A stretch of DNA of 64,000 bases, taken from NCBI GenBank assembly GCA_014905825.1, contig JACGCN010000023.1, positions 744,001 through 808,000 of the forward strand, in the 5' to 3' direction. Shown piece by piece: positions 1 through 11,760 of this stretch. This DNA is from Lyophyllum atratum. Its lineage: Eukaryota; Basidiomycota; Agaricomycetes; Agaricales; Lyophyllaceae. The position numbers were made by a program, and so were the translations under genes. The notes under the pieces were generated by a model that was not told where the DNA came from, ran no database searches, and saw only the letters and a program-made list of their open reading frames with translations. Position 1 is the stretch's first letter. The number at the start of each line of letters is the position of its first letter.

Positions 1-496
1 GTGCGCTCGTAACGATGTGGACATCCTACCTGTATCTTCAATTCTGCATCGTCACACTACATCGTTGTATGCGGGGGAGCATGAAAATTAGAATAGAGTA
101 CCACCCCCAGTAGCAAATAGAATCTCTGCATCGACTACATGGCTTCTACCTAAGCAAGCCTTCTCCACCATGAAAGTTTGGAGTTATAATCGTTTCGTCA
201 ATTCATTCCGAGTCCTTCATTACATCCGAAGACCAGTAACTACCGAACTACCTATCGTAGTCCCCAAAGTAACCAACCTCCCGCTCCCACCTCCTTAGAG
301 CTCCATCTCTGTCTAAATGTATCATTGTCAAGTCATCATGCGAAGTATATGTAATGCGATGTATCAAAAAAAAAGCAGGGAGAGGGGGGAAGAAACTAAG
401 CGGGAATGCAGAGAGTAAGAGTATAGCGCGGGCGTGCATGGGTTACTGGGTAGATGTAGACGGGGAACACAGGAAATAAGCGTCAAGTGGCAGAAC
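1..496. other. 3' flank of the desaturase gene, no gene seen
   Basis: This stretch lies downstream of the desaturase stop codon on the minus strand. It is AT-rich in places and carries an A-run near 367-374. I see no reading frame with recognisable protein features, and short open frames here have no family match. It is most likely 3' UTR and terminator for the minus-strand gene. Confidence 0.5.
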
Positions 497-2234
497 CTAG
501 TACAGCATGCCTTCGCCGTCCGAGTACGCAGTGCTGCTGCCGTACGGCGAGCTCAGCTCGTTGTACCGTGCGATCTTGAGGCGCTGACTTGGTGGGATCG
601 ACTTGTCCTCCAGTCCGTGCGGATGTCCACCGTTGAGAACTCCGACGCGCTTCATGGCGAGCAACTGAAAAGTATATGCGCGTCAGTTTGAGTTTACCAC
701 CAGTACGCGTGAATGGAAGACCACTAACGTTGTGCGCGGCATTCGAGTGGTCGTAAACACCACCGAAGAAGGCTGTCGTCGCGTCCTTGCCGATCATCTT
801 GATAAGGAGATGCGGGCCGCCGGGGTGCTCGTCGATGAAATTTGTCATGTCGTGAATGAAGCCAGATATGAGGACAAGCGGACGTTTCTGGGCCTGTTCT
901 TGGACTGGAAGAGCACGCAGGGTAAGTTAGTACACACATTATTGATGTATTGGTGATGAAAAGTACGCACATGAGTCCCAGCTGATGATGGGGAGGTCAT
1001 TGCTGTCACTCGGCCATGCCAGCGTCTCTTGAGTCTCGCGGAGCTTCTTGAGTTGCATGGTCAGCTGTCCCTTGCGCACTTCGTTGTCGGGGAACACCTA
1101 ACGAGGTTCAATAAATGCGGAAAGCGCATCGGTGGAGACCCTTACCTTGAGATGGCTGGCGAGTCCGACTTGTTGCATCACCCAGATGAACCACTTGGTC
1201 GGGTCGTACTGGTACCACTTGATGGCGTTACGGTAATCCATGGGGAACTGGTGGTGGAAGTTGTGGTAACCCTCTCCGATAGTGACCAGCGCGGTGATAA
1301 GATGGTCGCGTGGTGAGTGCTTGTCATCGAAAGGCGTGTCTCCAAGCCAGTGGGCGAGAGAGTTCACGCAGAACGTAGACTTTTCGCTCTCTGTCAGTAC
1401 ACATCATCAGAACCAAGGTGAAAAGTACTCACATGATGCACGAAGCACAACCTTAGCACACCCGCATACACATATCCACCCTTCGCGTCGCCCCACAACA
1501 ACCAAGGAATGACGGTCGGCACGAAGAAGCCCATCAAAAAGATGAGGGCGATATAGTGACGGTGCTGCCACCGAACGACCTCGTTCTTGCTCAGGTCGCT
1601 GATATCCGCAACGCCAGGTCTCCGCCGAGGCTTGAGCATCATCCATCCGATGTGGCTGTAGAGTAAGCCCTTGTGCGCGTTGTACGGGTCGAGATCGGTG
1701 TCCGTGTATCTGTGGTGCGCGCGGTGTCCTCTCGACCACCACTTGATTGAGCCTTCTACGGCACCTGCACCTGCAGTAGCCAACATGTACTGCAGCGGCT
1801 TTGACGCGTTGTACGAACGGTGGGCCCAGAGACGGTGATACCCTGCTGTGATACCTGAAAGACACGTCGCTCCATAAACAACTTGCGGACATAACCCGGG
1901 CGAGAGAAAGGGACATACCGAGACCCGTTATATAGTAGTAGAAGATGGAAAACAAGCAGGTCTCCCAGCGCAGCTTGGTGTAGTAGGCACCAACCCCGCC
2001 AATTATAGGCGTCAGGATGAGGATGGAGGAGCTGAGCCAGTTGAGCTCGTTGTACCAATTCGCCCAAGTGGGAGGCGGGAGAGCCTTCTGGGTCTTGAGG
2101 GTGTGGGCGACATAGTTATCGGGGATGTCGATGTCGCTGGGGACAGCGTCACCGTCCTTGGCCTTCTTGTCCATGGGTGGAGGGGAGGTCTTGCGAGGGT
2201 AGACGGACGACATGGGAGGGGGAGACGGCTGCAT
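497..2234 (-). CDS. OLE1: Delta-9 (stearoyl-CoA) fatty-acid desaturase with C-terminal cytochrome b5 domain
   Basis: ER membrane enzyme that introduces the delta-9 double bond into palmitoyl- and stearoyl-CoA using O2 and electrons from its own cytochrome b5 domain. Seen in sequence: paired hydrophobic segments near residues 60-110; the three iron-binding histidine boxes in order, HRLWAH (near 1810-1850), HRAHH (near 1700-1730) and YHNFHH (near 1255-1275); then a cytochrome b5 domain with the heme motif HPGG near 810-830. The order desaturase-then-b5 is the fungal Ole1 arrangement. The last exon ends in a Gly/Ser-rich tail and stops at 497. At least four short introns interrupt the gene. The start at 2234 is the first ATG, but Met codons at residues 8 and 21 are alternatives, because a TATA-like box lies only about 20-25 bases upstream of 2234. 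Identity is very secure; exact exon ends are inferred. Confidence 0.93.
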
Positions 2235-2252
2235 CAGATTGTTTACCCGAGC

Positions 2253-2260
2253 CTTTTATA
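2253..2260 (-). promoter_or_regulatory. TATA-like box upstream of the desaturase
   Basis: On the minus strand this reads TATAAAAG, about 20-26 bases before the first ATG. That spacing is short for a TATA box and could mean that translation really begins at a later Met. The remaining 2261-2701 holds no recognisable gene and should contain the desaturase promoter. Confidence 0.4.
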
Positions 2261-2701
2261 ATAATTTTCAAAGGAGCATTTCTTTGGGGTTGGTGCACTG
2301 GGGCCGTCTTGGCCATCAGTTCACCCGTCCCCGCCCCAGTTCATCTTTCGCACACGTTCTGGGTCTGCATCGTGCCTTCTAGACGTCCGGTTTGTCCCCA
2401 TAGCCGTCGTCATCCCCGGTGTCGGCAAGGCCAGCTGCAAGCGCCCAGCGTCCTGAGCGACCGTGGGGCGCGCCAAGATCACGTGGAGCAGTAATGTTTG
2501 GGGCGCCCAATCTGGAAGCGCACCCGTGTCGCCACTCCTCCACTGCGATGCATTCACATGCACTTTCATCGACGTCAGCATTCCACTGCGCATTCACTCA
2601 TGTGAAATGGAAAACTTTTTTACTGGGGTAAGGCAACTAAAAGACACATTTCTGACATCTTTATCGACCCCCGGTACAACATGACATGGTACCTTGTTTC
2701 C

Positions 2702-4489
2702 CTACACTTGCCTCCCCAATGCCAATGCGACGTAATAGCCCACCATCTCCCTCACAATGTTCACATTCGACCAGTTCCTGCTCGGATGCACGCGGTTCGA
2801 CAGGAACAAGAAGAAGGTATTGCTCGCTGCACTCAAATCAGTTGACGATCAGGCACACCACAGCAGAGGACTCACGTCGATCAATCGCCATTGTGGTTCC
2901 TGTGTACCCCGTATGTCCGGCCGTCTGGAGGCTCTGCATCGGGCCGGCCCAGTAGTACTGGTTCAGCTCGAACCCAAGGCCATGCGAATTCCCAGGGAAT
3001 CGTGCATTATAATCGTGGAAGATCAGGTCTACCGTCGACGGCTGCAGGATGCGAACGCCGTTATATGTCCCGTTATTCAGAATCATCTAAAATAGCAAAT
3101 AAACACCCTTGTATCAGAACATACGTTAAACTGGAAACGCGAGGAGGACCCACCTGGCAGAATATAGCCAAATCCCCAGCAGTGGAGAACATTCCTGCAT
3201 GTCCCGCAACACCGTTCAGACTCCACGCGTTCTCATCATGGACCTGTCATGCACCAACTTGCGTTCAGCGTCCTCCCACCAACCACGAGCATGAAGATAC
3301 TCACCGTGCCCCAAATGGGCTGCGCCCTCTGCGGCTCGGTCGGCCCCAGCACATCAGTCTGGAATTCCGTCACCGCAACTCGACGCAAAAGCTGTTGGGG
3401 CAGGTCCAGATTGCCCCGGTTGTAGAACGTGTTCTTCATGCCCAGCGGGCCCGTGAAGCGCTCATGAATGAGGGTGTCAAGCGGGAGAGACGTGACTTTC
3501 TCCAGCACGAACTGCATGGTCATGAGGTCTATGTAGCAGTGGTTAACGGTGCGAGCAAGTTGGGTGGGAGAAAGTAAAGCGCACTAAGGTCAGAGTAGAC
3601 GTATTTCATTCCAGGGACGTTGACGAGTGGCGACTCGATGACGGCTTGCTTGCGCTCCTCGTATGTCGCCCACCTAAGGCGCCCGACCACTATCGTCAGA
3701 CTACATGAAGAGATGCAGTATATACAGAAAGCACGCACCCGATCCAGAGCCCAGGCACAGGGTCTGGGGCGAACCCACTGGTATGCGTCAGCAGTTGCAG
3801 TATAGTCACATTCGCCTTGCCGTTGACTACAAGACCCCAACACACGGGATGAGCATAAAGGAAGGGTGCTAAGAACAAGGAAACGTACCAGCAAAGTCAG
3901 GCAGGTACGTCGCGACGGTCGTGTTCAGTGCAATCCCGCCCGCATCGAGCTGCTGCATTGCTGCGATGCTCGTGAACATCTTCGTCAGAGAAGCCACTAC
4001 AAACGACAAGAGTCAGCAACACAACCCAGTAGCTCGCGAACAGACCCAAAACCCACTATCGTAAATCGTGTCCTTCTCAGCCTCAATCTGCTTCTGCAGC
4101 GGGAGCTGCGTCCCATTCACATCAGCGTACTTGTACGACTGTCCCACCGCGAAACTCGACACGATCGTGTTCTGGTGTCCAACCCTATCGCATGCCCAGC
4201 ACATGAGGTCTTCCACTCGGAGGCTCGCATGCGACGAAAAAACTCACATGACGGTAGCGCCGGGGTACAGGGGATGCACCGCATTGTAGCTCGGGGAGCC
4301 ATAGTTCTTTGGCTGCAGGTAGCCCGATACATTGCGCTCGAGCTCCTGCAGGGGTGCGGCGAGGAGGCCGACAGACTCGGGCGTGCCGTAGACGAGCGTT
4401 GAACCTGTCTTGTGGTGCGTATGTGTGCTGGCCGCTGGCAAGGCCAAGAGGAGCGTGAGAAGCGGGGCGGATGCGGATAGCACGAACAT
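2702..4489 (-). CDS. Secreted beta-lactamase-like serine hydrolase (class C / PF00144 type)
   Basis: Predicted secreted serine hydrolase of the beta-lactamase/penicillin-binding-protein fold; fungal members usually act as esterases or amidases of unknown substrate. The start at 4489 is chosen because it opens a clean signal peptide (MFVLSASAPLLTLLLALPAA) followed by a polar mature protein. The three catalytic motifs are visible in order: SLTK (Ser-x-x-Lys) near 3965-3980, YSD (Tyr-x-Asp, in the place of the usual Tyr-x-Asn) near 3590-3610, and HTG near 2915-2925. A segment typical of the family, LLTHTSGF, lies between the first two. The protein is split by about seven short introns, and the final exon ends near 2702 in a hydrophobic segment. 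It is tandem with the cyclin gene upstream. Physiological substrate cannot be told from sequence. Confidence 0.85.
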
Positions 4490-4549
4490 CACGCAGGATA
4501 CTTGCAAGGTAAGGTGCACTCTAGGGCCCCAGTGTTTCCATGGTGCGAG

Positions 4550-4556
4550 CTTTATA
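4550..4556 (-). promoter_or_regulatory. TATA-like box of the serine hydrolase gene
   Basis: The minus strand reads TATAAAG about 61-67 bases upstream of the chosen ATG at 4489. The spacing fits a fungal TATA box and supports 4489 rather than a start further upstream. Confidence 0.45.
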
Positions 4557-4893
4557 ACGTACTAGATATGCGGGTGCCTATGTCCATAGGCCATGTGGAA
4601 GTCTTTGCCGTCATAAAACGGTGTCCACGAGGGCGTGTCAGAATGCCGGGGAAATTTGAATATCACTGCTTTATTTTTGAAGCGTTATCCAGGGGTGCCA
4701 GGCATGCCTGGTATTATAATAGATAGAGATTGAAGAATAAGCGGTAGTCGCATCGAGGGTAGGTATCTCTGGAGCATTGGCCGCAGTCTGGTCGTCGAAG
4801 GGGTAGGGTTTGCGTAGGGTGGTTGAAAATCTAAGTGGACGAGAAGTTTACGGATCTCGGGCCGATATTAGGAATCAAGGAAGTGGCCAAATA

Positions 4894-5052
4894 ACGCGTC
4901 CGGTGATGCATCCCGTTTCCAAGCCCACGCACGCTCACGAGGTTGATGCGCTCAGCTGACTGCTCAAAATTAAACATCGAGGGGTCTGTGCACAGGCACC
5001 GAAACGACGCGTACCTCGCCCCAATTTTTTATCATCCTTACAAATGACGCGT
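4894..5052. promoter_or_regulatory. Cluster of three MluI cell-cycle boxes (ACGCGT)
   Basis: Perfect ACGCGT palindromes occur at 4894-4899, 5007-5012 and 5047-5052. This is the binding consensus of the fungal MBF G1/S factor. They lie 405-563 bases upstream of the serine hydrolase start and downstream of the cyclin stop, so if functional they would most simply serve the hydrolase. The rest of 4490-5318 holds no recognisable gene. Confidence 0.45.
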
Positions 5053-5318
5053 CAAAAACCACCTCTCCCCTAAGTGTGTTTATACTCGAGTATTTAGACA
5101 CAACCTTGGCTTGACAGGGCTTGACCCTCCTCCCCTCACTCGCGCGAGTTCGCCAGTGGTGGGCATGGCCTCAATAAGTAGCGATAATCATTAAATATGC
5201 AATTACATAGTACATCGTTCGCATGGAACATGTTACATTGCCCCCCTATTCATAAACCAGGGGGGATCACTGAGTCCGAAACGCCGTGTGGGTATTTGTT
5301 CGGCATAGTATAAACATA

Positions 5319-7161
5319 TCAGCAGCTGCTGTCGGCGGCCTCAGCCTCAGCTGCCTTGGCCTCAAATTCGAGGCGAATGTCCTCCTTAAGCGAGGGCAAA
5401 TCGCGCTCCAAATCGACGACGGTGCTCTCAGGCCACCGTTCCCGTGCCCAGTGGCGCATGAACGCGCTGCACTGTGGATGCGGGAGAATGGTCAGAAGCG
5501 AAGAGAGAAGAGCAGAAGAGAATGGCAGACCTTGAGATAACGTTTGTGTGCGTACTTCTTGTACAGTGACTCGTGCTGGATGGGCTCCAGGATATAGTTG
5601 AGCATGATGTTCGCTGTTGGCAGCAATTCTGCCTCGGTGTACGTCATATAGTGCTCCAGGTTCGGGGTCTACACATTCAACATATATCATTATCACGCTG
5701 CGTAGCAGAGAAAGAAGATCAACATACCCATATTTCCCGGCCTAGCACAAGCCTTCCCAGCCACAGGGCAGCGGCGGCAAGCAGGGAAGGGAGGGTGCCA
5801 ACCAGGCGCCATTCCAAGCAGCCAATCTCCATCAAGTACTTCCCGACCGTTCTCGCCTTGGTGTCACAGTCATCCGCTTTGCTTCCGCGACGGAGCCACC
5901 CCATGGGCCCGGGGTAACGCAAATCCCAGTCGAGCGTCTTGAGGAGATAACGTTCAGCCTTGAGGATCTCCTCGACGGTGTACTGCCCATCCGCGAGGTA
6001 CGCGATCTCCGCGACCGACGGCGCGTATGTCTCCTCGTACTTGGCAGCGATGAAGAACGCGGTAATGCCGACGAGCTGGAGTTTTGCGAGCGAGATGGGG
6101 CGTGCAGAGAGGAAGCGGTCGAGAATGTTGGTGAAGAGGAAGAGGGTCTCCTGTAGCAGGTTGAACCGGGCGTGCACTTGGAGGATCCAATCGACGAGGA
6201 TGCCGCGTTTCTCCCAATTGAGCTCCGGGTGGTTGGCCATGTAGTCGGGATTGGGGCAGGTTTGCAACTACAAAAGGACGCGTCAATTAGGATTAGGTCA
6301 AATAAAGGAGCGCGGGTAATACGTACTTCGATTTGCTTCAGGTATACGCACACTTCGACGACGTATTCGCTGACCATAGCTGGGTCGTCCCAATCATCAG
6401 CATCTAGGTCATCCCATAGCTGCGCTTCTTCTGCTGGGGCGTCCACCTCGTCGAGATCTACGAGCTCAGCCGCAATTTTATCGGCCTCAGCCTGGGACTC
6501 GTCCTCGACTTTCGCGGGTGTCGCGTCCTCGGTGTGGCGTCTCTTGGTGGCCCTGACAGCTTCCGCTTCATCAATGGCCTTGAGAGATGGTTTACGGGTG
6601 AAGACCGGGCGGGGAGGTTTGACTGTAGACGACGAATCAAGCTCCCGCTTAACTTCGGTGGCCTGGCTGGTGGTGGTGCTGACGCTGGTACTCCTCGTCG
6701 ACCGGTGGGCTGTAGGTCCGGAAATAGTGCGAAGCGACTCGCGGGTGGCCTTGCCAAATATTCTTGGCTTGGGTGGCTCCTCCTCAGCCCCGTCCTCCTT
6801 GCCCTTGCCCTTCCCACCATCCTTCGTTTTCCGATTGTTATTGGACACACCAGTGACCTCAACTAGGACCTCCCGCTTTCTCTTCCCAACGGGCTTTTCC
6901 GTTGCGTTATCGTCAGGCTTAGGCTTGGCGGCGAGTGGGCCCGCAGTGGTGCGAAGGGTGGGTGCATCGGTGGCACCGGTCGCGAGTGCCTTGGCACGCG
7001 TCAATACTCGCGAAGGGCGTGCATTTGCATTTTCGTTATCTTTTGTTGCGTACCGCGCTATGCGGGTTGTGCGACGAAGCTGCGATAGAACAAGGCAGGT
7101 CAGTTCTCCACCAGTGACGTTGAAAAAATAGACGAGTGATACTTACAGGTATATTTGACAT
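5319..7161 (-). CDS. B-type mitotic cyclin (first of two in the window)
   Basis: Regulatory subunit of Cdk1 that drives entry into mitosis; degraded by the APC/C. The start at 7161 gives MSNIP, followed by an intron, then a basic N-terminus. A destruction-box-like motif REVLVEVTG (RxxL) lies near residue 65. A long disordered, acidic region ends in DDLDADDWDDP, followed by the cyclin N box with MANHPELNWEKRGILVDWIL (near 6190-6250), which contains the MRxxLVDW-like helix 1, and then the second cyclin fold with LMEIGCLEWRLVG (near 5800-5840). The C-terminus is Ala/Glu-rich and ends in DSSC. Four or five introns are present. The paralogue at 36301-38283 shares the first intron position and the N-terminal sequence. 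Promoter MluI boxes suggest cell-cycle-regulated transcription. Confidence 0.93.
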
Positions 7162-7337
7162 AACGCGCTCTAGAACCTCAAGGTCACTGATCAGAGGGGA
7201 GCAGTAATATATAGGAGGAGGAAGAGATGTGGCTTGGTTAGGATGAGGCCAAGCTCAGAAGTGTATTGAAGAACAACAGGAACGATCGGAAGTCAAATGC
7301 GGCCAGCGACAGGACGAAACATGAGCAAATAACAAAA

Positions 7338-7396
7338 ACGCGTAAAGTCACGTGAATCCTTGACGCGTCGACGTGACGCTAATGACAGTGACGCGT
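7338..7396. promoter_or_regulatory. Triple MluI cell-cycle box in the cyclin promoter
   Basis: ACGCGT is found at 7338-7343, 7363-7368 and 7391-7396, three perfect copies in 59 bases, 177-235 bases upstream of the cyclin ATG. Elsewhere in the window this hexamer occurs roughly once per 3-4 kb by my count, so the cluster is striking. It is the MBF consensus. The remainder of 7162-7665 shows no gene. Confidence 0.7.
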
Positions 7397-7665
7397 TTGA
7401 ATGGGTGTGCTTTTATACCTCGCTGGCCTCGTTGAACGACGATTTCTTCCGTAGGTACTGATTCGGGCAAGGCCTCACGGCTGTTACGTACGATATCAAG
7501 GGCACAATAAACAGCTGTGCAAAGCGGATACATGCATGATAGTAGCCACAGAGTTGGACAGTACTTCGCTGCTGCGTCATCTAGATCCACTGATAGATAG
7601 CATGTCCACATCAAACACATCAAACACACAGGTGTCGTCCACACATCTAAACCACATGCGAAACC

Positions 7666-9696
7666 CTAATCCTGCGCCGCCTGCGCCACCTCCACCGCCT
7701 CCTTCACCCCAACCCCCGGCGTCAACGCCGCCGCCACCGCACCCACCCCCTCCGCCTCCGGCGCCTCCTCCTTACTCTCCATCCTCGCCGGCGGCTGCAC
7801 AACCTCCGCATCCGCCGTTCCCAACCACTCCATCTGGATCTCCACGTCCACGATCCCGCTCCCGAGGCCAAGCGGGAAGTCGAGCTCCTTGCGCGTTAGC
7901 CGGAACGTCGTGGGGCCGTCGGATGCGGGGGACATATGGAAGGTCGGGATGAACCAGAGCCAGCCCATGAATACCTTTGTTTTTGTGGGAGTTAGTTTGG
8001 AGGGCAGGCGGGATGGGGGAAACGACGTACTTGACCCATGTAGAGCTTGACGCGGACTTCGCGTCCGGCGTCGAGGACCACGCCATGCTCCTTCACGCTC
8101 TGGGTAAGGTCGTACATTGAGTTTTTCTCTGAGGCGGGAACCTTCGCCTCGTCGAGATCTACCTTGGCTCCCGTCTCGTGCTGGAGCCCTTCCCGGAACG
8201 TGTCCCACTTCTGGTTCGTTAGTGGTAGTAGCGTATAGATCTCTAATTTCTTATCCTGGCCCCCATGCATCAGTCTCGTAAACCCCGAAAACCGATACGG
8301 TCATACCTTCTCGCCCTCCACATCCTCTTTAACAATCGCCCCCTCACCCACCGCACCCATCCTCGCAAAACTCCTCACCATCTTCTCCCGATCCCACTTC
8401 CCCCCCGCGAATATCCTCCCCACCTCCTCTTCCCCCATATGCTCCGACCCAGGCCTCCGTCTCCCCATATGCCTCTCATCGCGCGTGTGCCGCTCCCACT
8501 TCTCCAGCACCTCCACAAACTCGTCGTCGTACCTCGCAAGGGACACCCACACGTGTGAATCCCCCGTCGCCGTGGCGTTCTTCACGCCCCTCGTGCGCTC
8601 CAGCACCGCGTTCGCCGCGCGCACGAGCCCGACCTTCGCGCCGGAAGCCTCCCGCATCCGCAGCTTGACCTGCGTGAGCCGGACCTTTGGGCGCCGCACC
8701 TGGGATTCTTCGATCGCGGGCCAGAGATGCGAGGGCGCGGCGTGCGCGAGGATGAGGGCCCAGTAGTACAGCCACCGGCGCTGGCTCGGGATGCTGACGC
8801 CCTGTTTCGACTTTTTGCCGAATGAGGAGGGAGCCTTCATCCGCCGGGAGGTGTGTAGGTCTAGGACGGCCTGGAGTGAGTCTGGGAAGACGGAGGTGTT
8901 GGAGACGGGGCTTTCAGTGCGATCAGGGACGTCTTCGGAGTCGAGGACGTCTGGGAGTGGGGTGGATGAGCCTGAGATGGTGACTTGCTTTGTCTCGTCG
9001 TCGACGTCGCTTGGGACTACGTCCATGGCGCTGTTTGCGCGGATCTTGGCCCATTCGTTGGCGGTGTAGCTTCGCTCGAGTTTTGGGGGAGATGGGTCAT
9101 CGTCGAGAGAGAGGAGATATGTGCAGGCCATCGTTCCTGATCTGCCTTTACCGGCTACCGAAGGGCTTTGAGCAGACAAACTCTCGCTTTTTACAAGTAC
9201 ACACCTTTACAGTGAATGACTGCGACCCGGTCAGGCGAGCCCTGAAGCCATGCTCGCATCTCGCGTGCCACGAGCGGCATCATAGGCAAAGGTGGTGCAC
9301 TGCATTCGAATTCGAAATCGCTGAGAGTATGTAGATCCATATCACACGTACTGATGGTCTGGAAATGGGTACCGACTGACCCTGCCATCGAAGAAGCTCG
9401 CATCGTATGAGTTTTCACGGATTGGACAAAAGTTGAACACCCAGTAATTCTTGCCGTGCCGGTGTTCTAGGAATTTCTTGGCATCGTCCCGGCGATTACG
9501 GTACCAGCCTTCAATCCCGCCTGCTGGATATCCCATGATGATGATTTGGTCGGTGAGGTATACCAAATCTAGGCAGAAAGGGTTAGTCCATAGGTCGGAT
9601 TTGCGGAGGAAAAAATTGACCTAGCTCGAGGTTGAGTATTTTATCTTTAAAGCGGGCTTTGTCGCCAGAGACGAGGCGTCGTATGTATTCAGCCAT
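7666..9696 (-). CDS. PTEN: PTEN-type phosphatidylinositol 3-phosphatase
   Basis: Dual-specificity lipid phosphatase that removes the 3-phosphate of PtdIns(3,4,5)P3 and opposes PI3K signalling at membranes. The start at 9696 gives MAEYIRRLVSGDKARF, matching the basic N-terminal start of PTEN. Then follow DLVYLTDQIIIMGYP and FLEHRHGKNYWVFNFC, and the catalytic loop HCKAGKGRSGT (Cys and Arg of CxxGxxR present), which is split by an intron after HCK near 9200/9150. A long loop separates the phosphatase domain from a C2-like domain (LEIYTLLPL; VLDAGREVRVKLYMGQ; PTTFRLTRKELDF). The tail is Ala/Glu/Val-rich and ends at 7666. It is larger than the human protein because of the Ser/Pro-rich insertion at about 8800-9050. 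Five or so introns. The identity rests on the active-site loop and the N-terminal match. Confidence 0.9.
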
Positions 9697-10493
9697 TCAG
9701 ATGGATTGCAGAGGGGAGTAACGAAGGAAGTTGTTGGTGGTGCATGCTGGTCAACAGTGAGTGACGTCAGAAACATGCAGGACAGCCACAGACGATAGCC
9801 GTTTCGGGACTCAGTTTGATGATTTCCAACCGTGACACGCGTCTCGTTTAACTTCTAACCAATTTTGCTCACGAAAGTTTTCTCAGTAATGGCTTTCTAT
9901 TACTAATAGTAAGTAATGGCCTTCATCGCCCTGCCTCACTAGACTGACTCGTACCAGCTTTCGGCGTCCTCACTCCGTATCAAGGATCTCCGCGCCGCCT
10001 GTCCGAAGTCGACGACGTTTTCAACGGCCACAGGTCGGTTCTGGGCCAATCGGGATCTCGCATTTCTGCTTCGGTTGCGCGCGTTTCCCCCATTCTGACC
10101 AACCGAATCTCTTGACTCAGGTAATCCCCCTCATTGATGGCTTTCGTCCCTACGGCACTGAGGCCGCGCAAGCCTTCCGTCGTACTGCGGCCCTTGGCCT
10201 TGTGGCTCAAGCAAGGTCGTTAAGCAGACCCACCAAAGTGCTATTCGCGCCACCTGTCGATGTCGCTTTCTGGTTGATACCTTTGCTGGGGCGTGCTACT
10301 CATGAGTAACGCATGCGTGTTTATCTGCTGCTACAAATATCCGCACCTCGCCACCTACAAGTTGCAACTGGAGCTACTTGCGATCCTTGATGCCGGACTT
10401 GCTGAGTGATTCGCGTACCGGCACCCTGTGTCTCATCTCAGCGCGCCGCCCATTTCCTTTCACCCTTACAACCACGTGTAGCTTCTGCCCAGG
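9697..10493. other. Divergent intergenic region, no gene seen
   Basis: About 0.8 kb between the PTEN start (minus) and the aldolase gene (plus). I looked for spliced reading frames on both strands and found none with recognisable features. It must hold both promoters. Confidence 0.5.
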
Positions 10494-10500
10494 TATATAA
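10494..10500 (+). promoter_or_regulatory. TATA box of the aldolase gene
   Basis: TATATAA lies 73-79 bases upstream of the ATG at 10573. Position and sequence fit a core promoter TATA box. Confidence 0.6.
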
Positions 10501-10572
10501 TGACCTCGTCAAGCATTCCTAGCTTTAAGCTTCGCCGCCCTTTCCTCACTCCCAAACCCAAACCTCAACATT

Positions 10573-11760
10573 ATGGACCGCTACGAAGCCACCAACATGA
10601 TCCAATCGCCCAACCTACGCCAGGCCATCCGGGACGCCAATGAGAATGACACTGTCCTCTTTGGCTCCGTGCTCGGCATCGGGTCTGTCGCCAATGCGAA
10701 AGTCCTCGCCGCCACGAGCTCCGACTTCGTCTGGGTCGACGCAGAGCACACGCCCTACTCACCCACCCTCCTCAACGAAGTGGTATGTGACAGTCTGCCT
10801 CCCACCCCACGAGTTCAACGTCTGACGCGTCTTCGCAGGTCCAGACCTTGAAGTTCTACTCCCATGGCAAGACAATCCCCATCGTCCGCGTGCCCAACCA
10901 CTCGCATGAATGGATCGCCTGGGCCCTCGATGCAGGTAAGCATTGACATATGCCCTTTCGTCCATTCGAAGCTTTTCGAGTCTCTGACGCGCATGCTCTC
11001 GACGCCCTACAGGGGCAGGCGGCGTCGTCGTCCCCCACACGGAAACCGTCGAGCAAGTCCAAGCATCCATCAACGCTGCACGCTTCCCGCCACACGGCCA
11101 TCGCTCCTACCCGCCCTTTGTCGGTTCGTGCTACTTAAAACCCGATGAGGAGTCGAACACGGACTGATGACTCGACTCCTTTCCCCTGCTTAGTTATCTC
11201 TGGTCTGCAGGATACAGCACCAGAGGGCAAGACGTGGCTCGACGTCGCGAGCGAACACTGCGCCGTCATTCCCCAGATTGAGAGCCGGCTGGGCGTGGAG
11301 AACCTCGAAGCTATCATGCAAGTTCCCGGCGTCGACGCCATCAGTATGCACACCCCATTTCTCCTCCTCCTCCTATTTATGTTTGCTCACAAGGGATACA
11401 GTGATTGGCCCGGGCGACCTGATGCTCGACATCGGTATCGGAAACAACACAGAGCTCGCAGCAGCACATGTCCGCATAGAGGCGCTCGCCAAGAAGTACA
11501 AGATGCCGCTTGTCACTGCCGCATTCGAGCACACGATCGGGGAGAAGTACAAGGCTGGGTACCGTATGATTGCGAGTGCGATGGATATGTTTATCTTGGC
11601 CCATGGGGTGCAAACGGCTCTTGCCACTGGACGGGAGATGGTTGAGAAGGCGCGGAAGGAGATGCTTGGGGAGGAGGGAAATGGGAGTGCGAATGGGAAT
11701 GGGAACGCGAATGGTTCGAATGGGGAGGCTGTGCAGGCTGAGGAGCAGGCTAGGAATTAG
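10573..11760 (+). CDS. HpcH/HpaI-family (2-keto-3-deoxy acid) aldolase/citrate-lyase-like protein
   Basis: Metal-dependent class II aldolase of the PF03328 family, which cleaves 2-keto-3-deoxy sugar or aromatic acids to pyruvate and an aldehyde. Exon 1 is 10573-10782 and exon 2 10839-10935; the joins keep frame into AGGVVVPHTETVEQVQ (exon 3 from 11013). Family hallmarks: DFVWVDAEHTPY (substrate-site DxEH), AGGVVVPH, the metal-ligand Glu in VIPQIESRLGVENLE, and IGPGDLMLDIG (metal-ligand Asp region). The C-terminus is a low-complexity Asn/Gly/Ser repeat followed by EEQARN, absent from bacterial relatives. Four introns. The substrate cannot be decided from sequence. Confidence 0.87.

Noticed and set aside
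6172..7131. 319-codon plus-strand frame
   Set aside because: It is antisense to the cyclin coding exons; its Ser/Val/Leu-rich composition mirrors the cyclin sequence.
7536..7952. Long proline-rich open frame on the plus strand
   Set aside because: It lies opposite the Ala/Glu/Val-rich C-terminal coding exons of the PTEN gene. The Pro-rich translation is the complement of that sequence, with no independent support.
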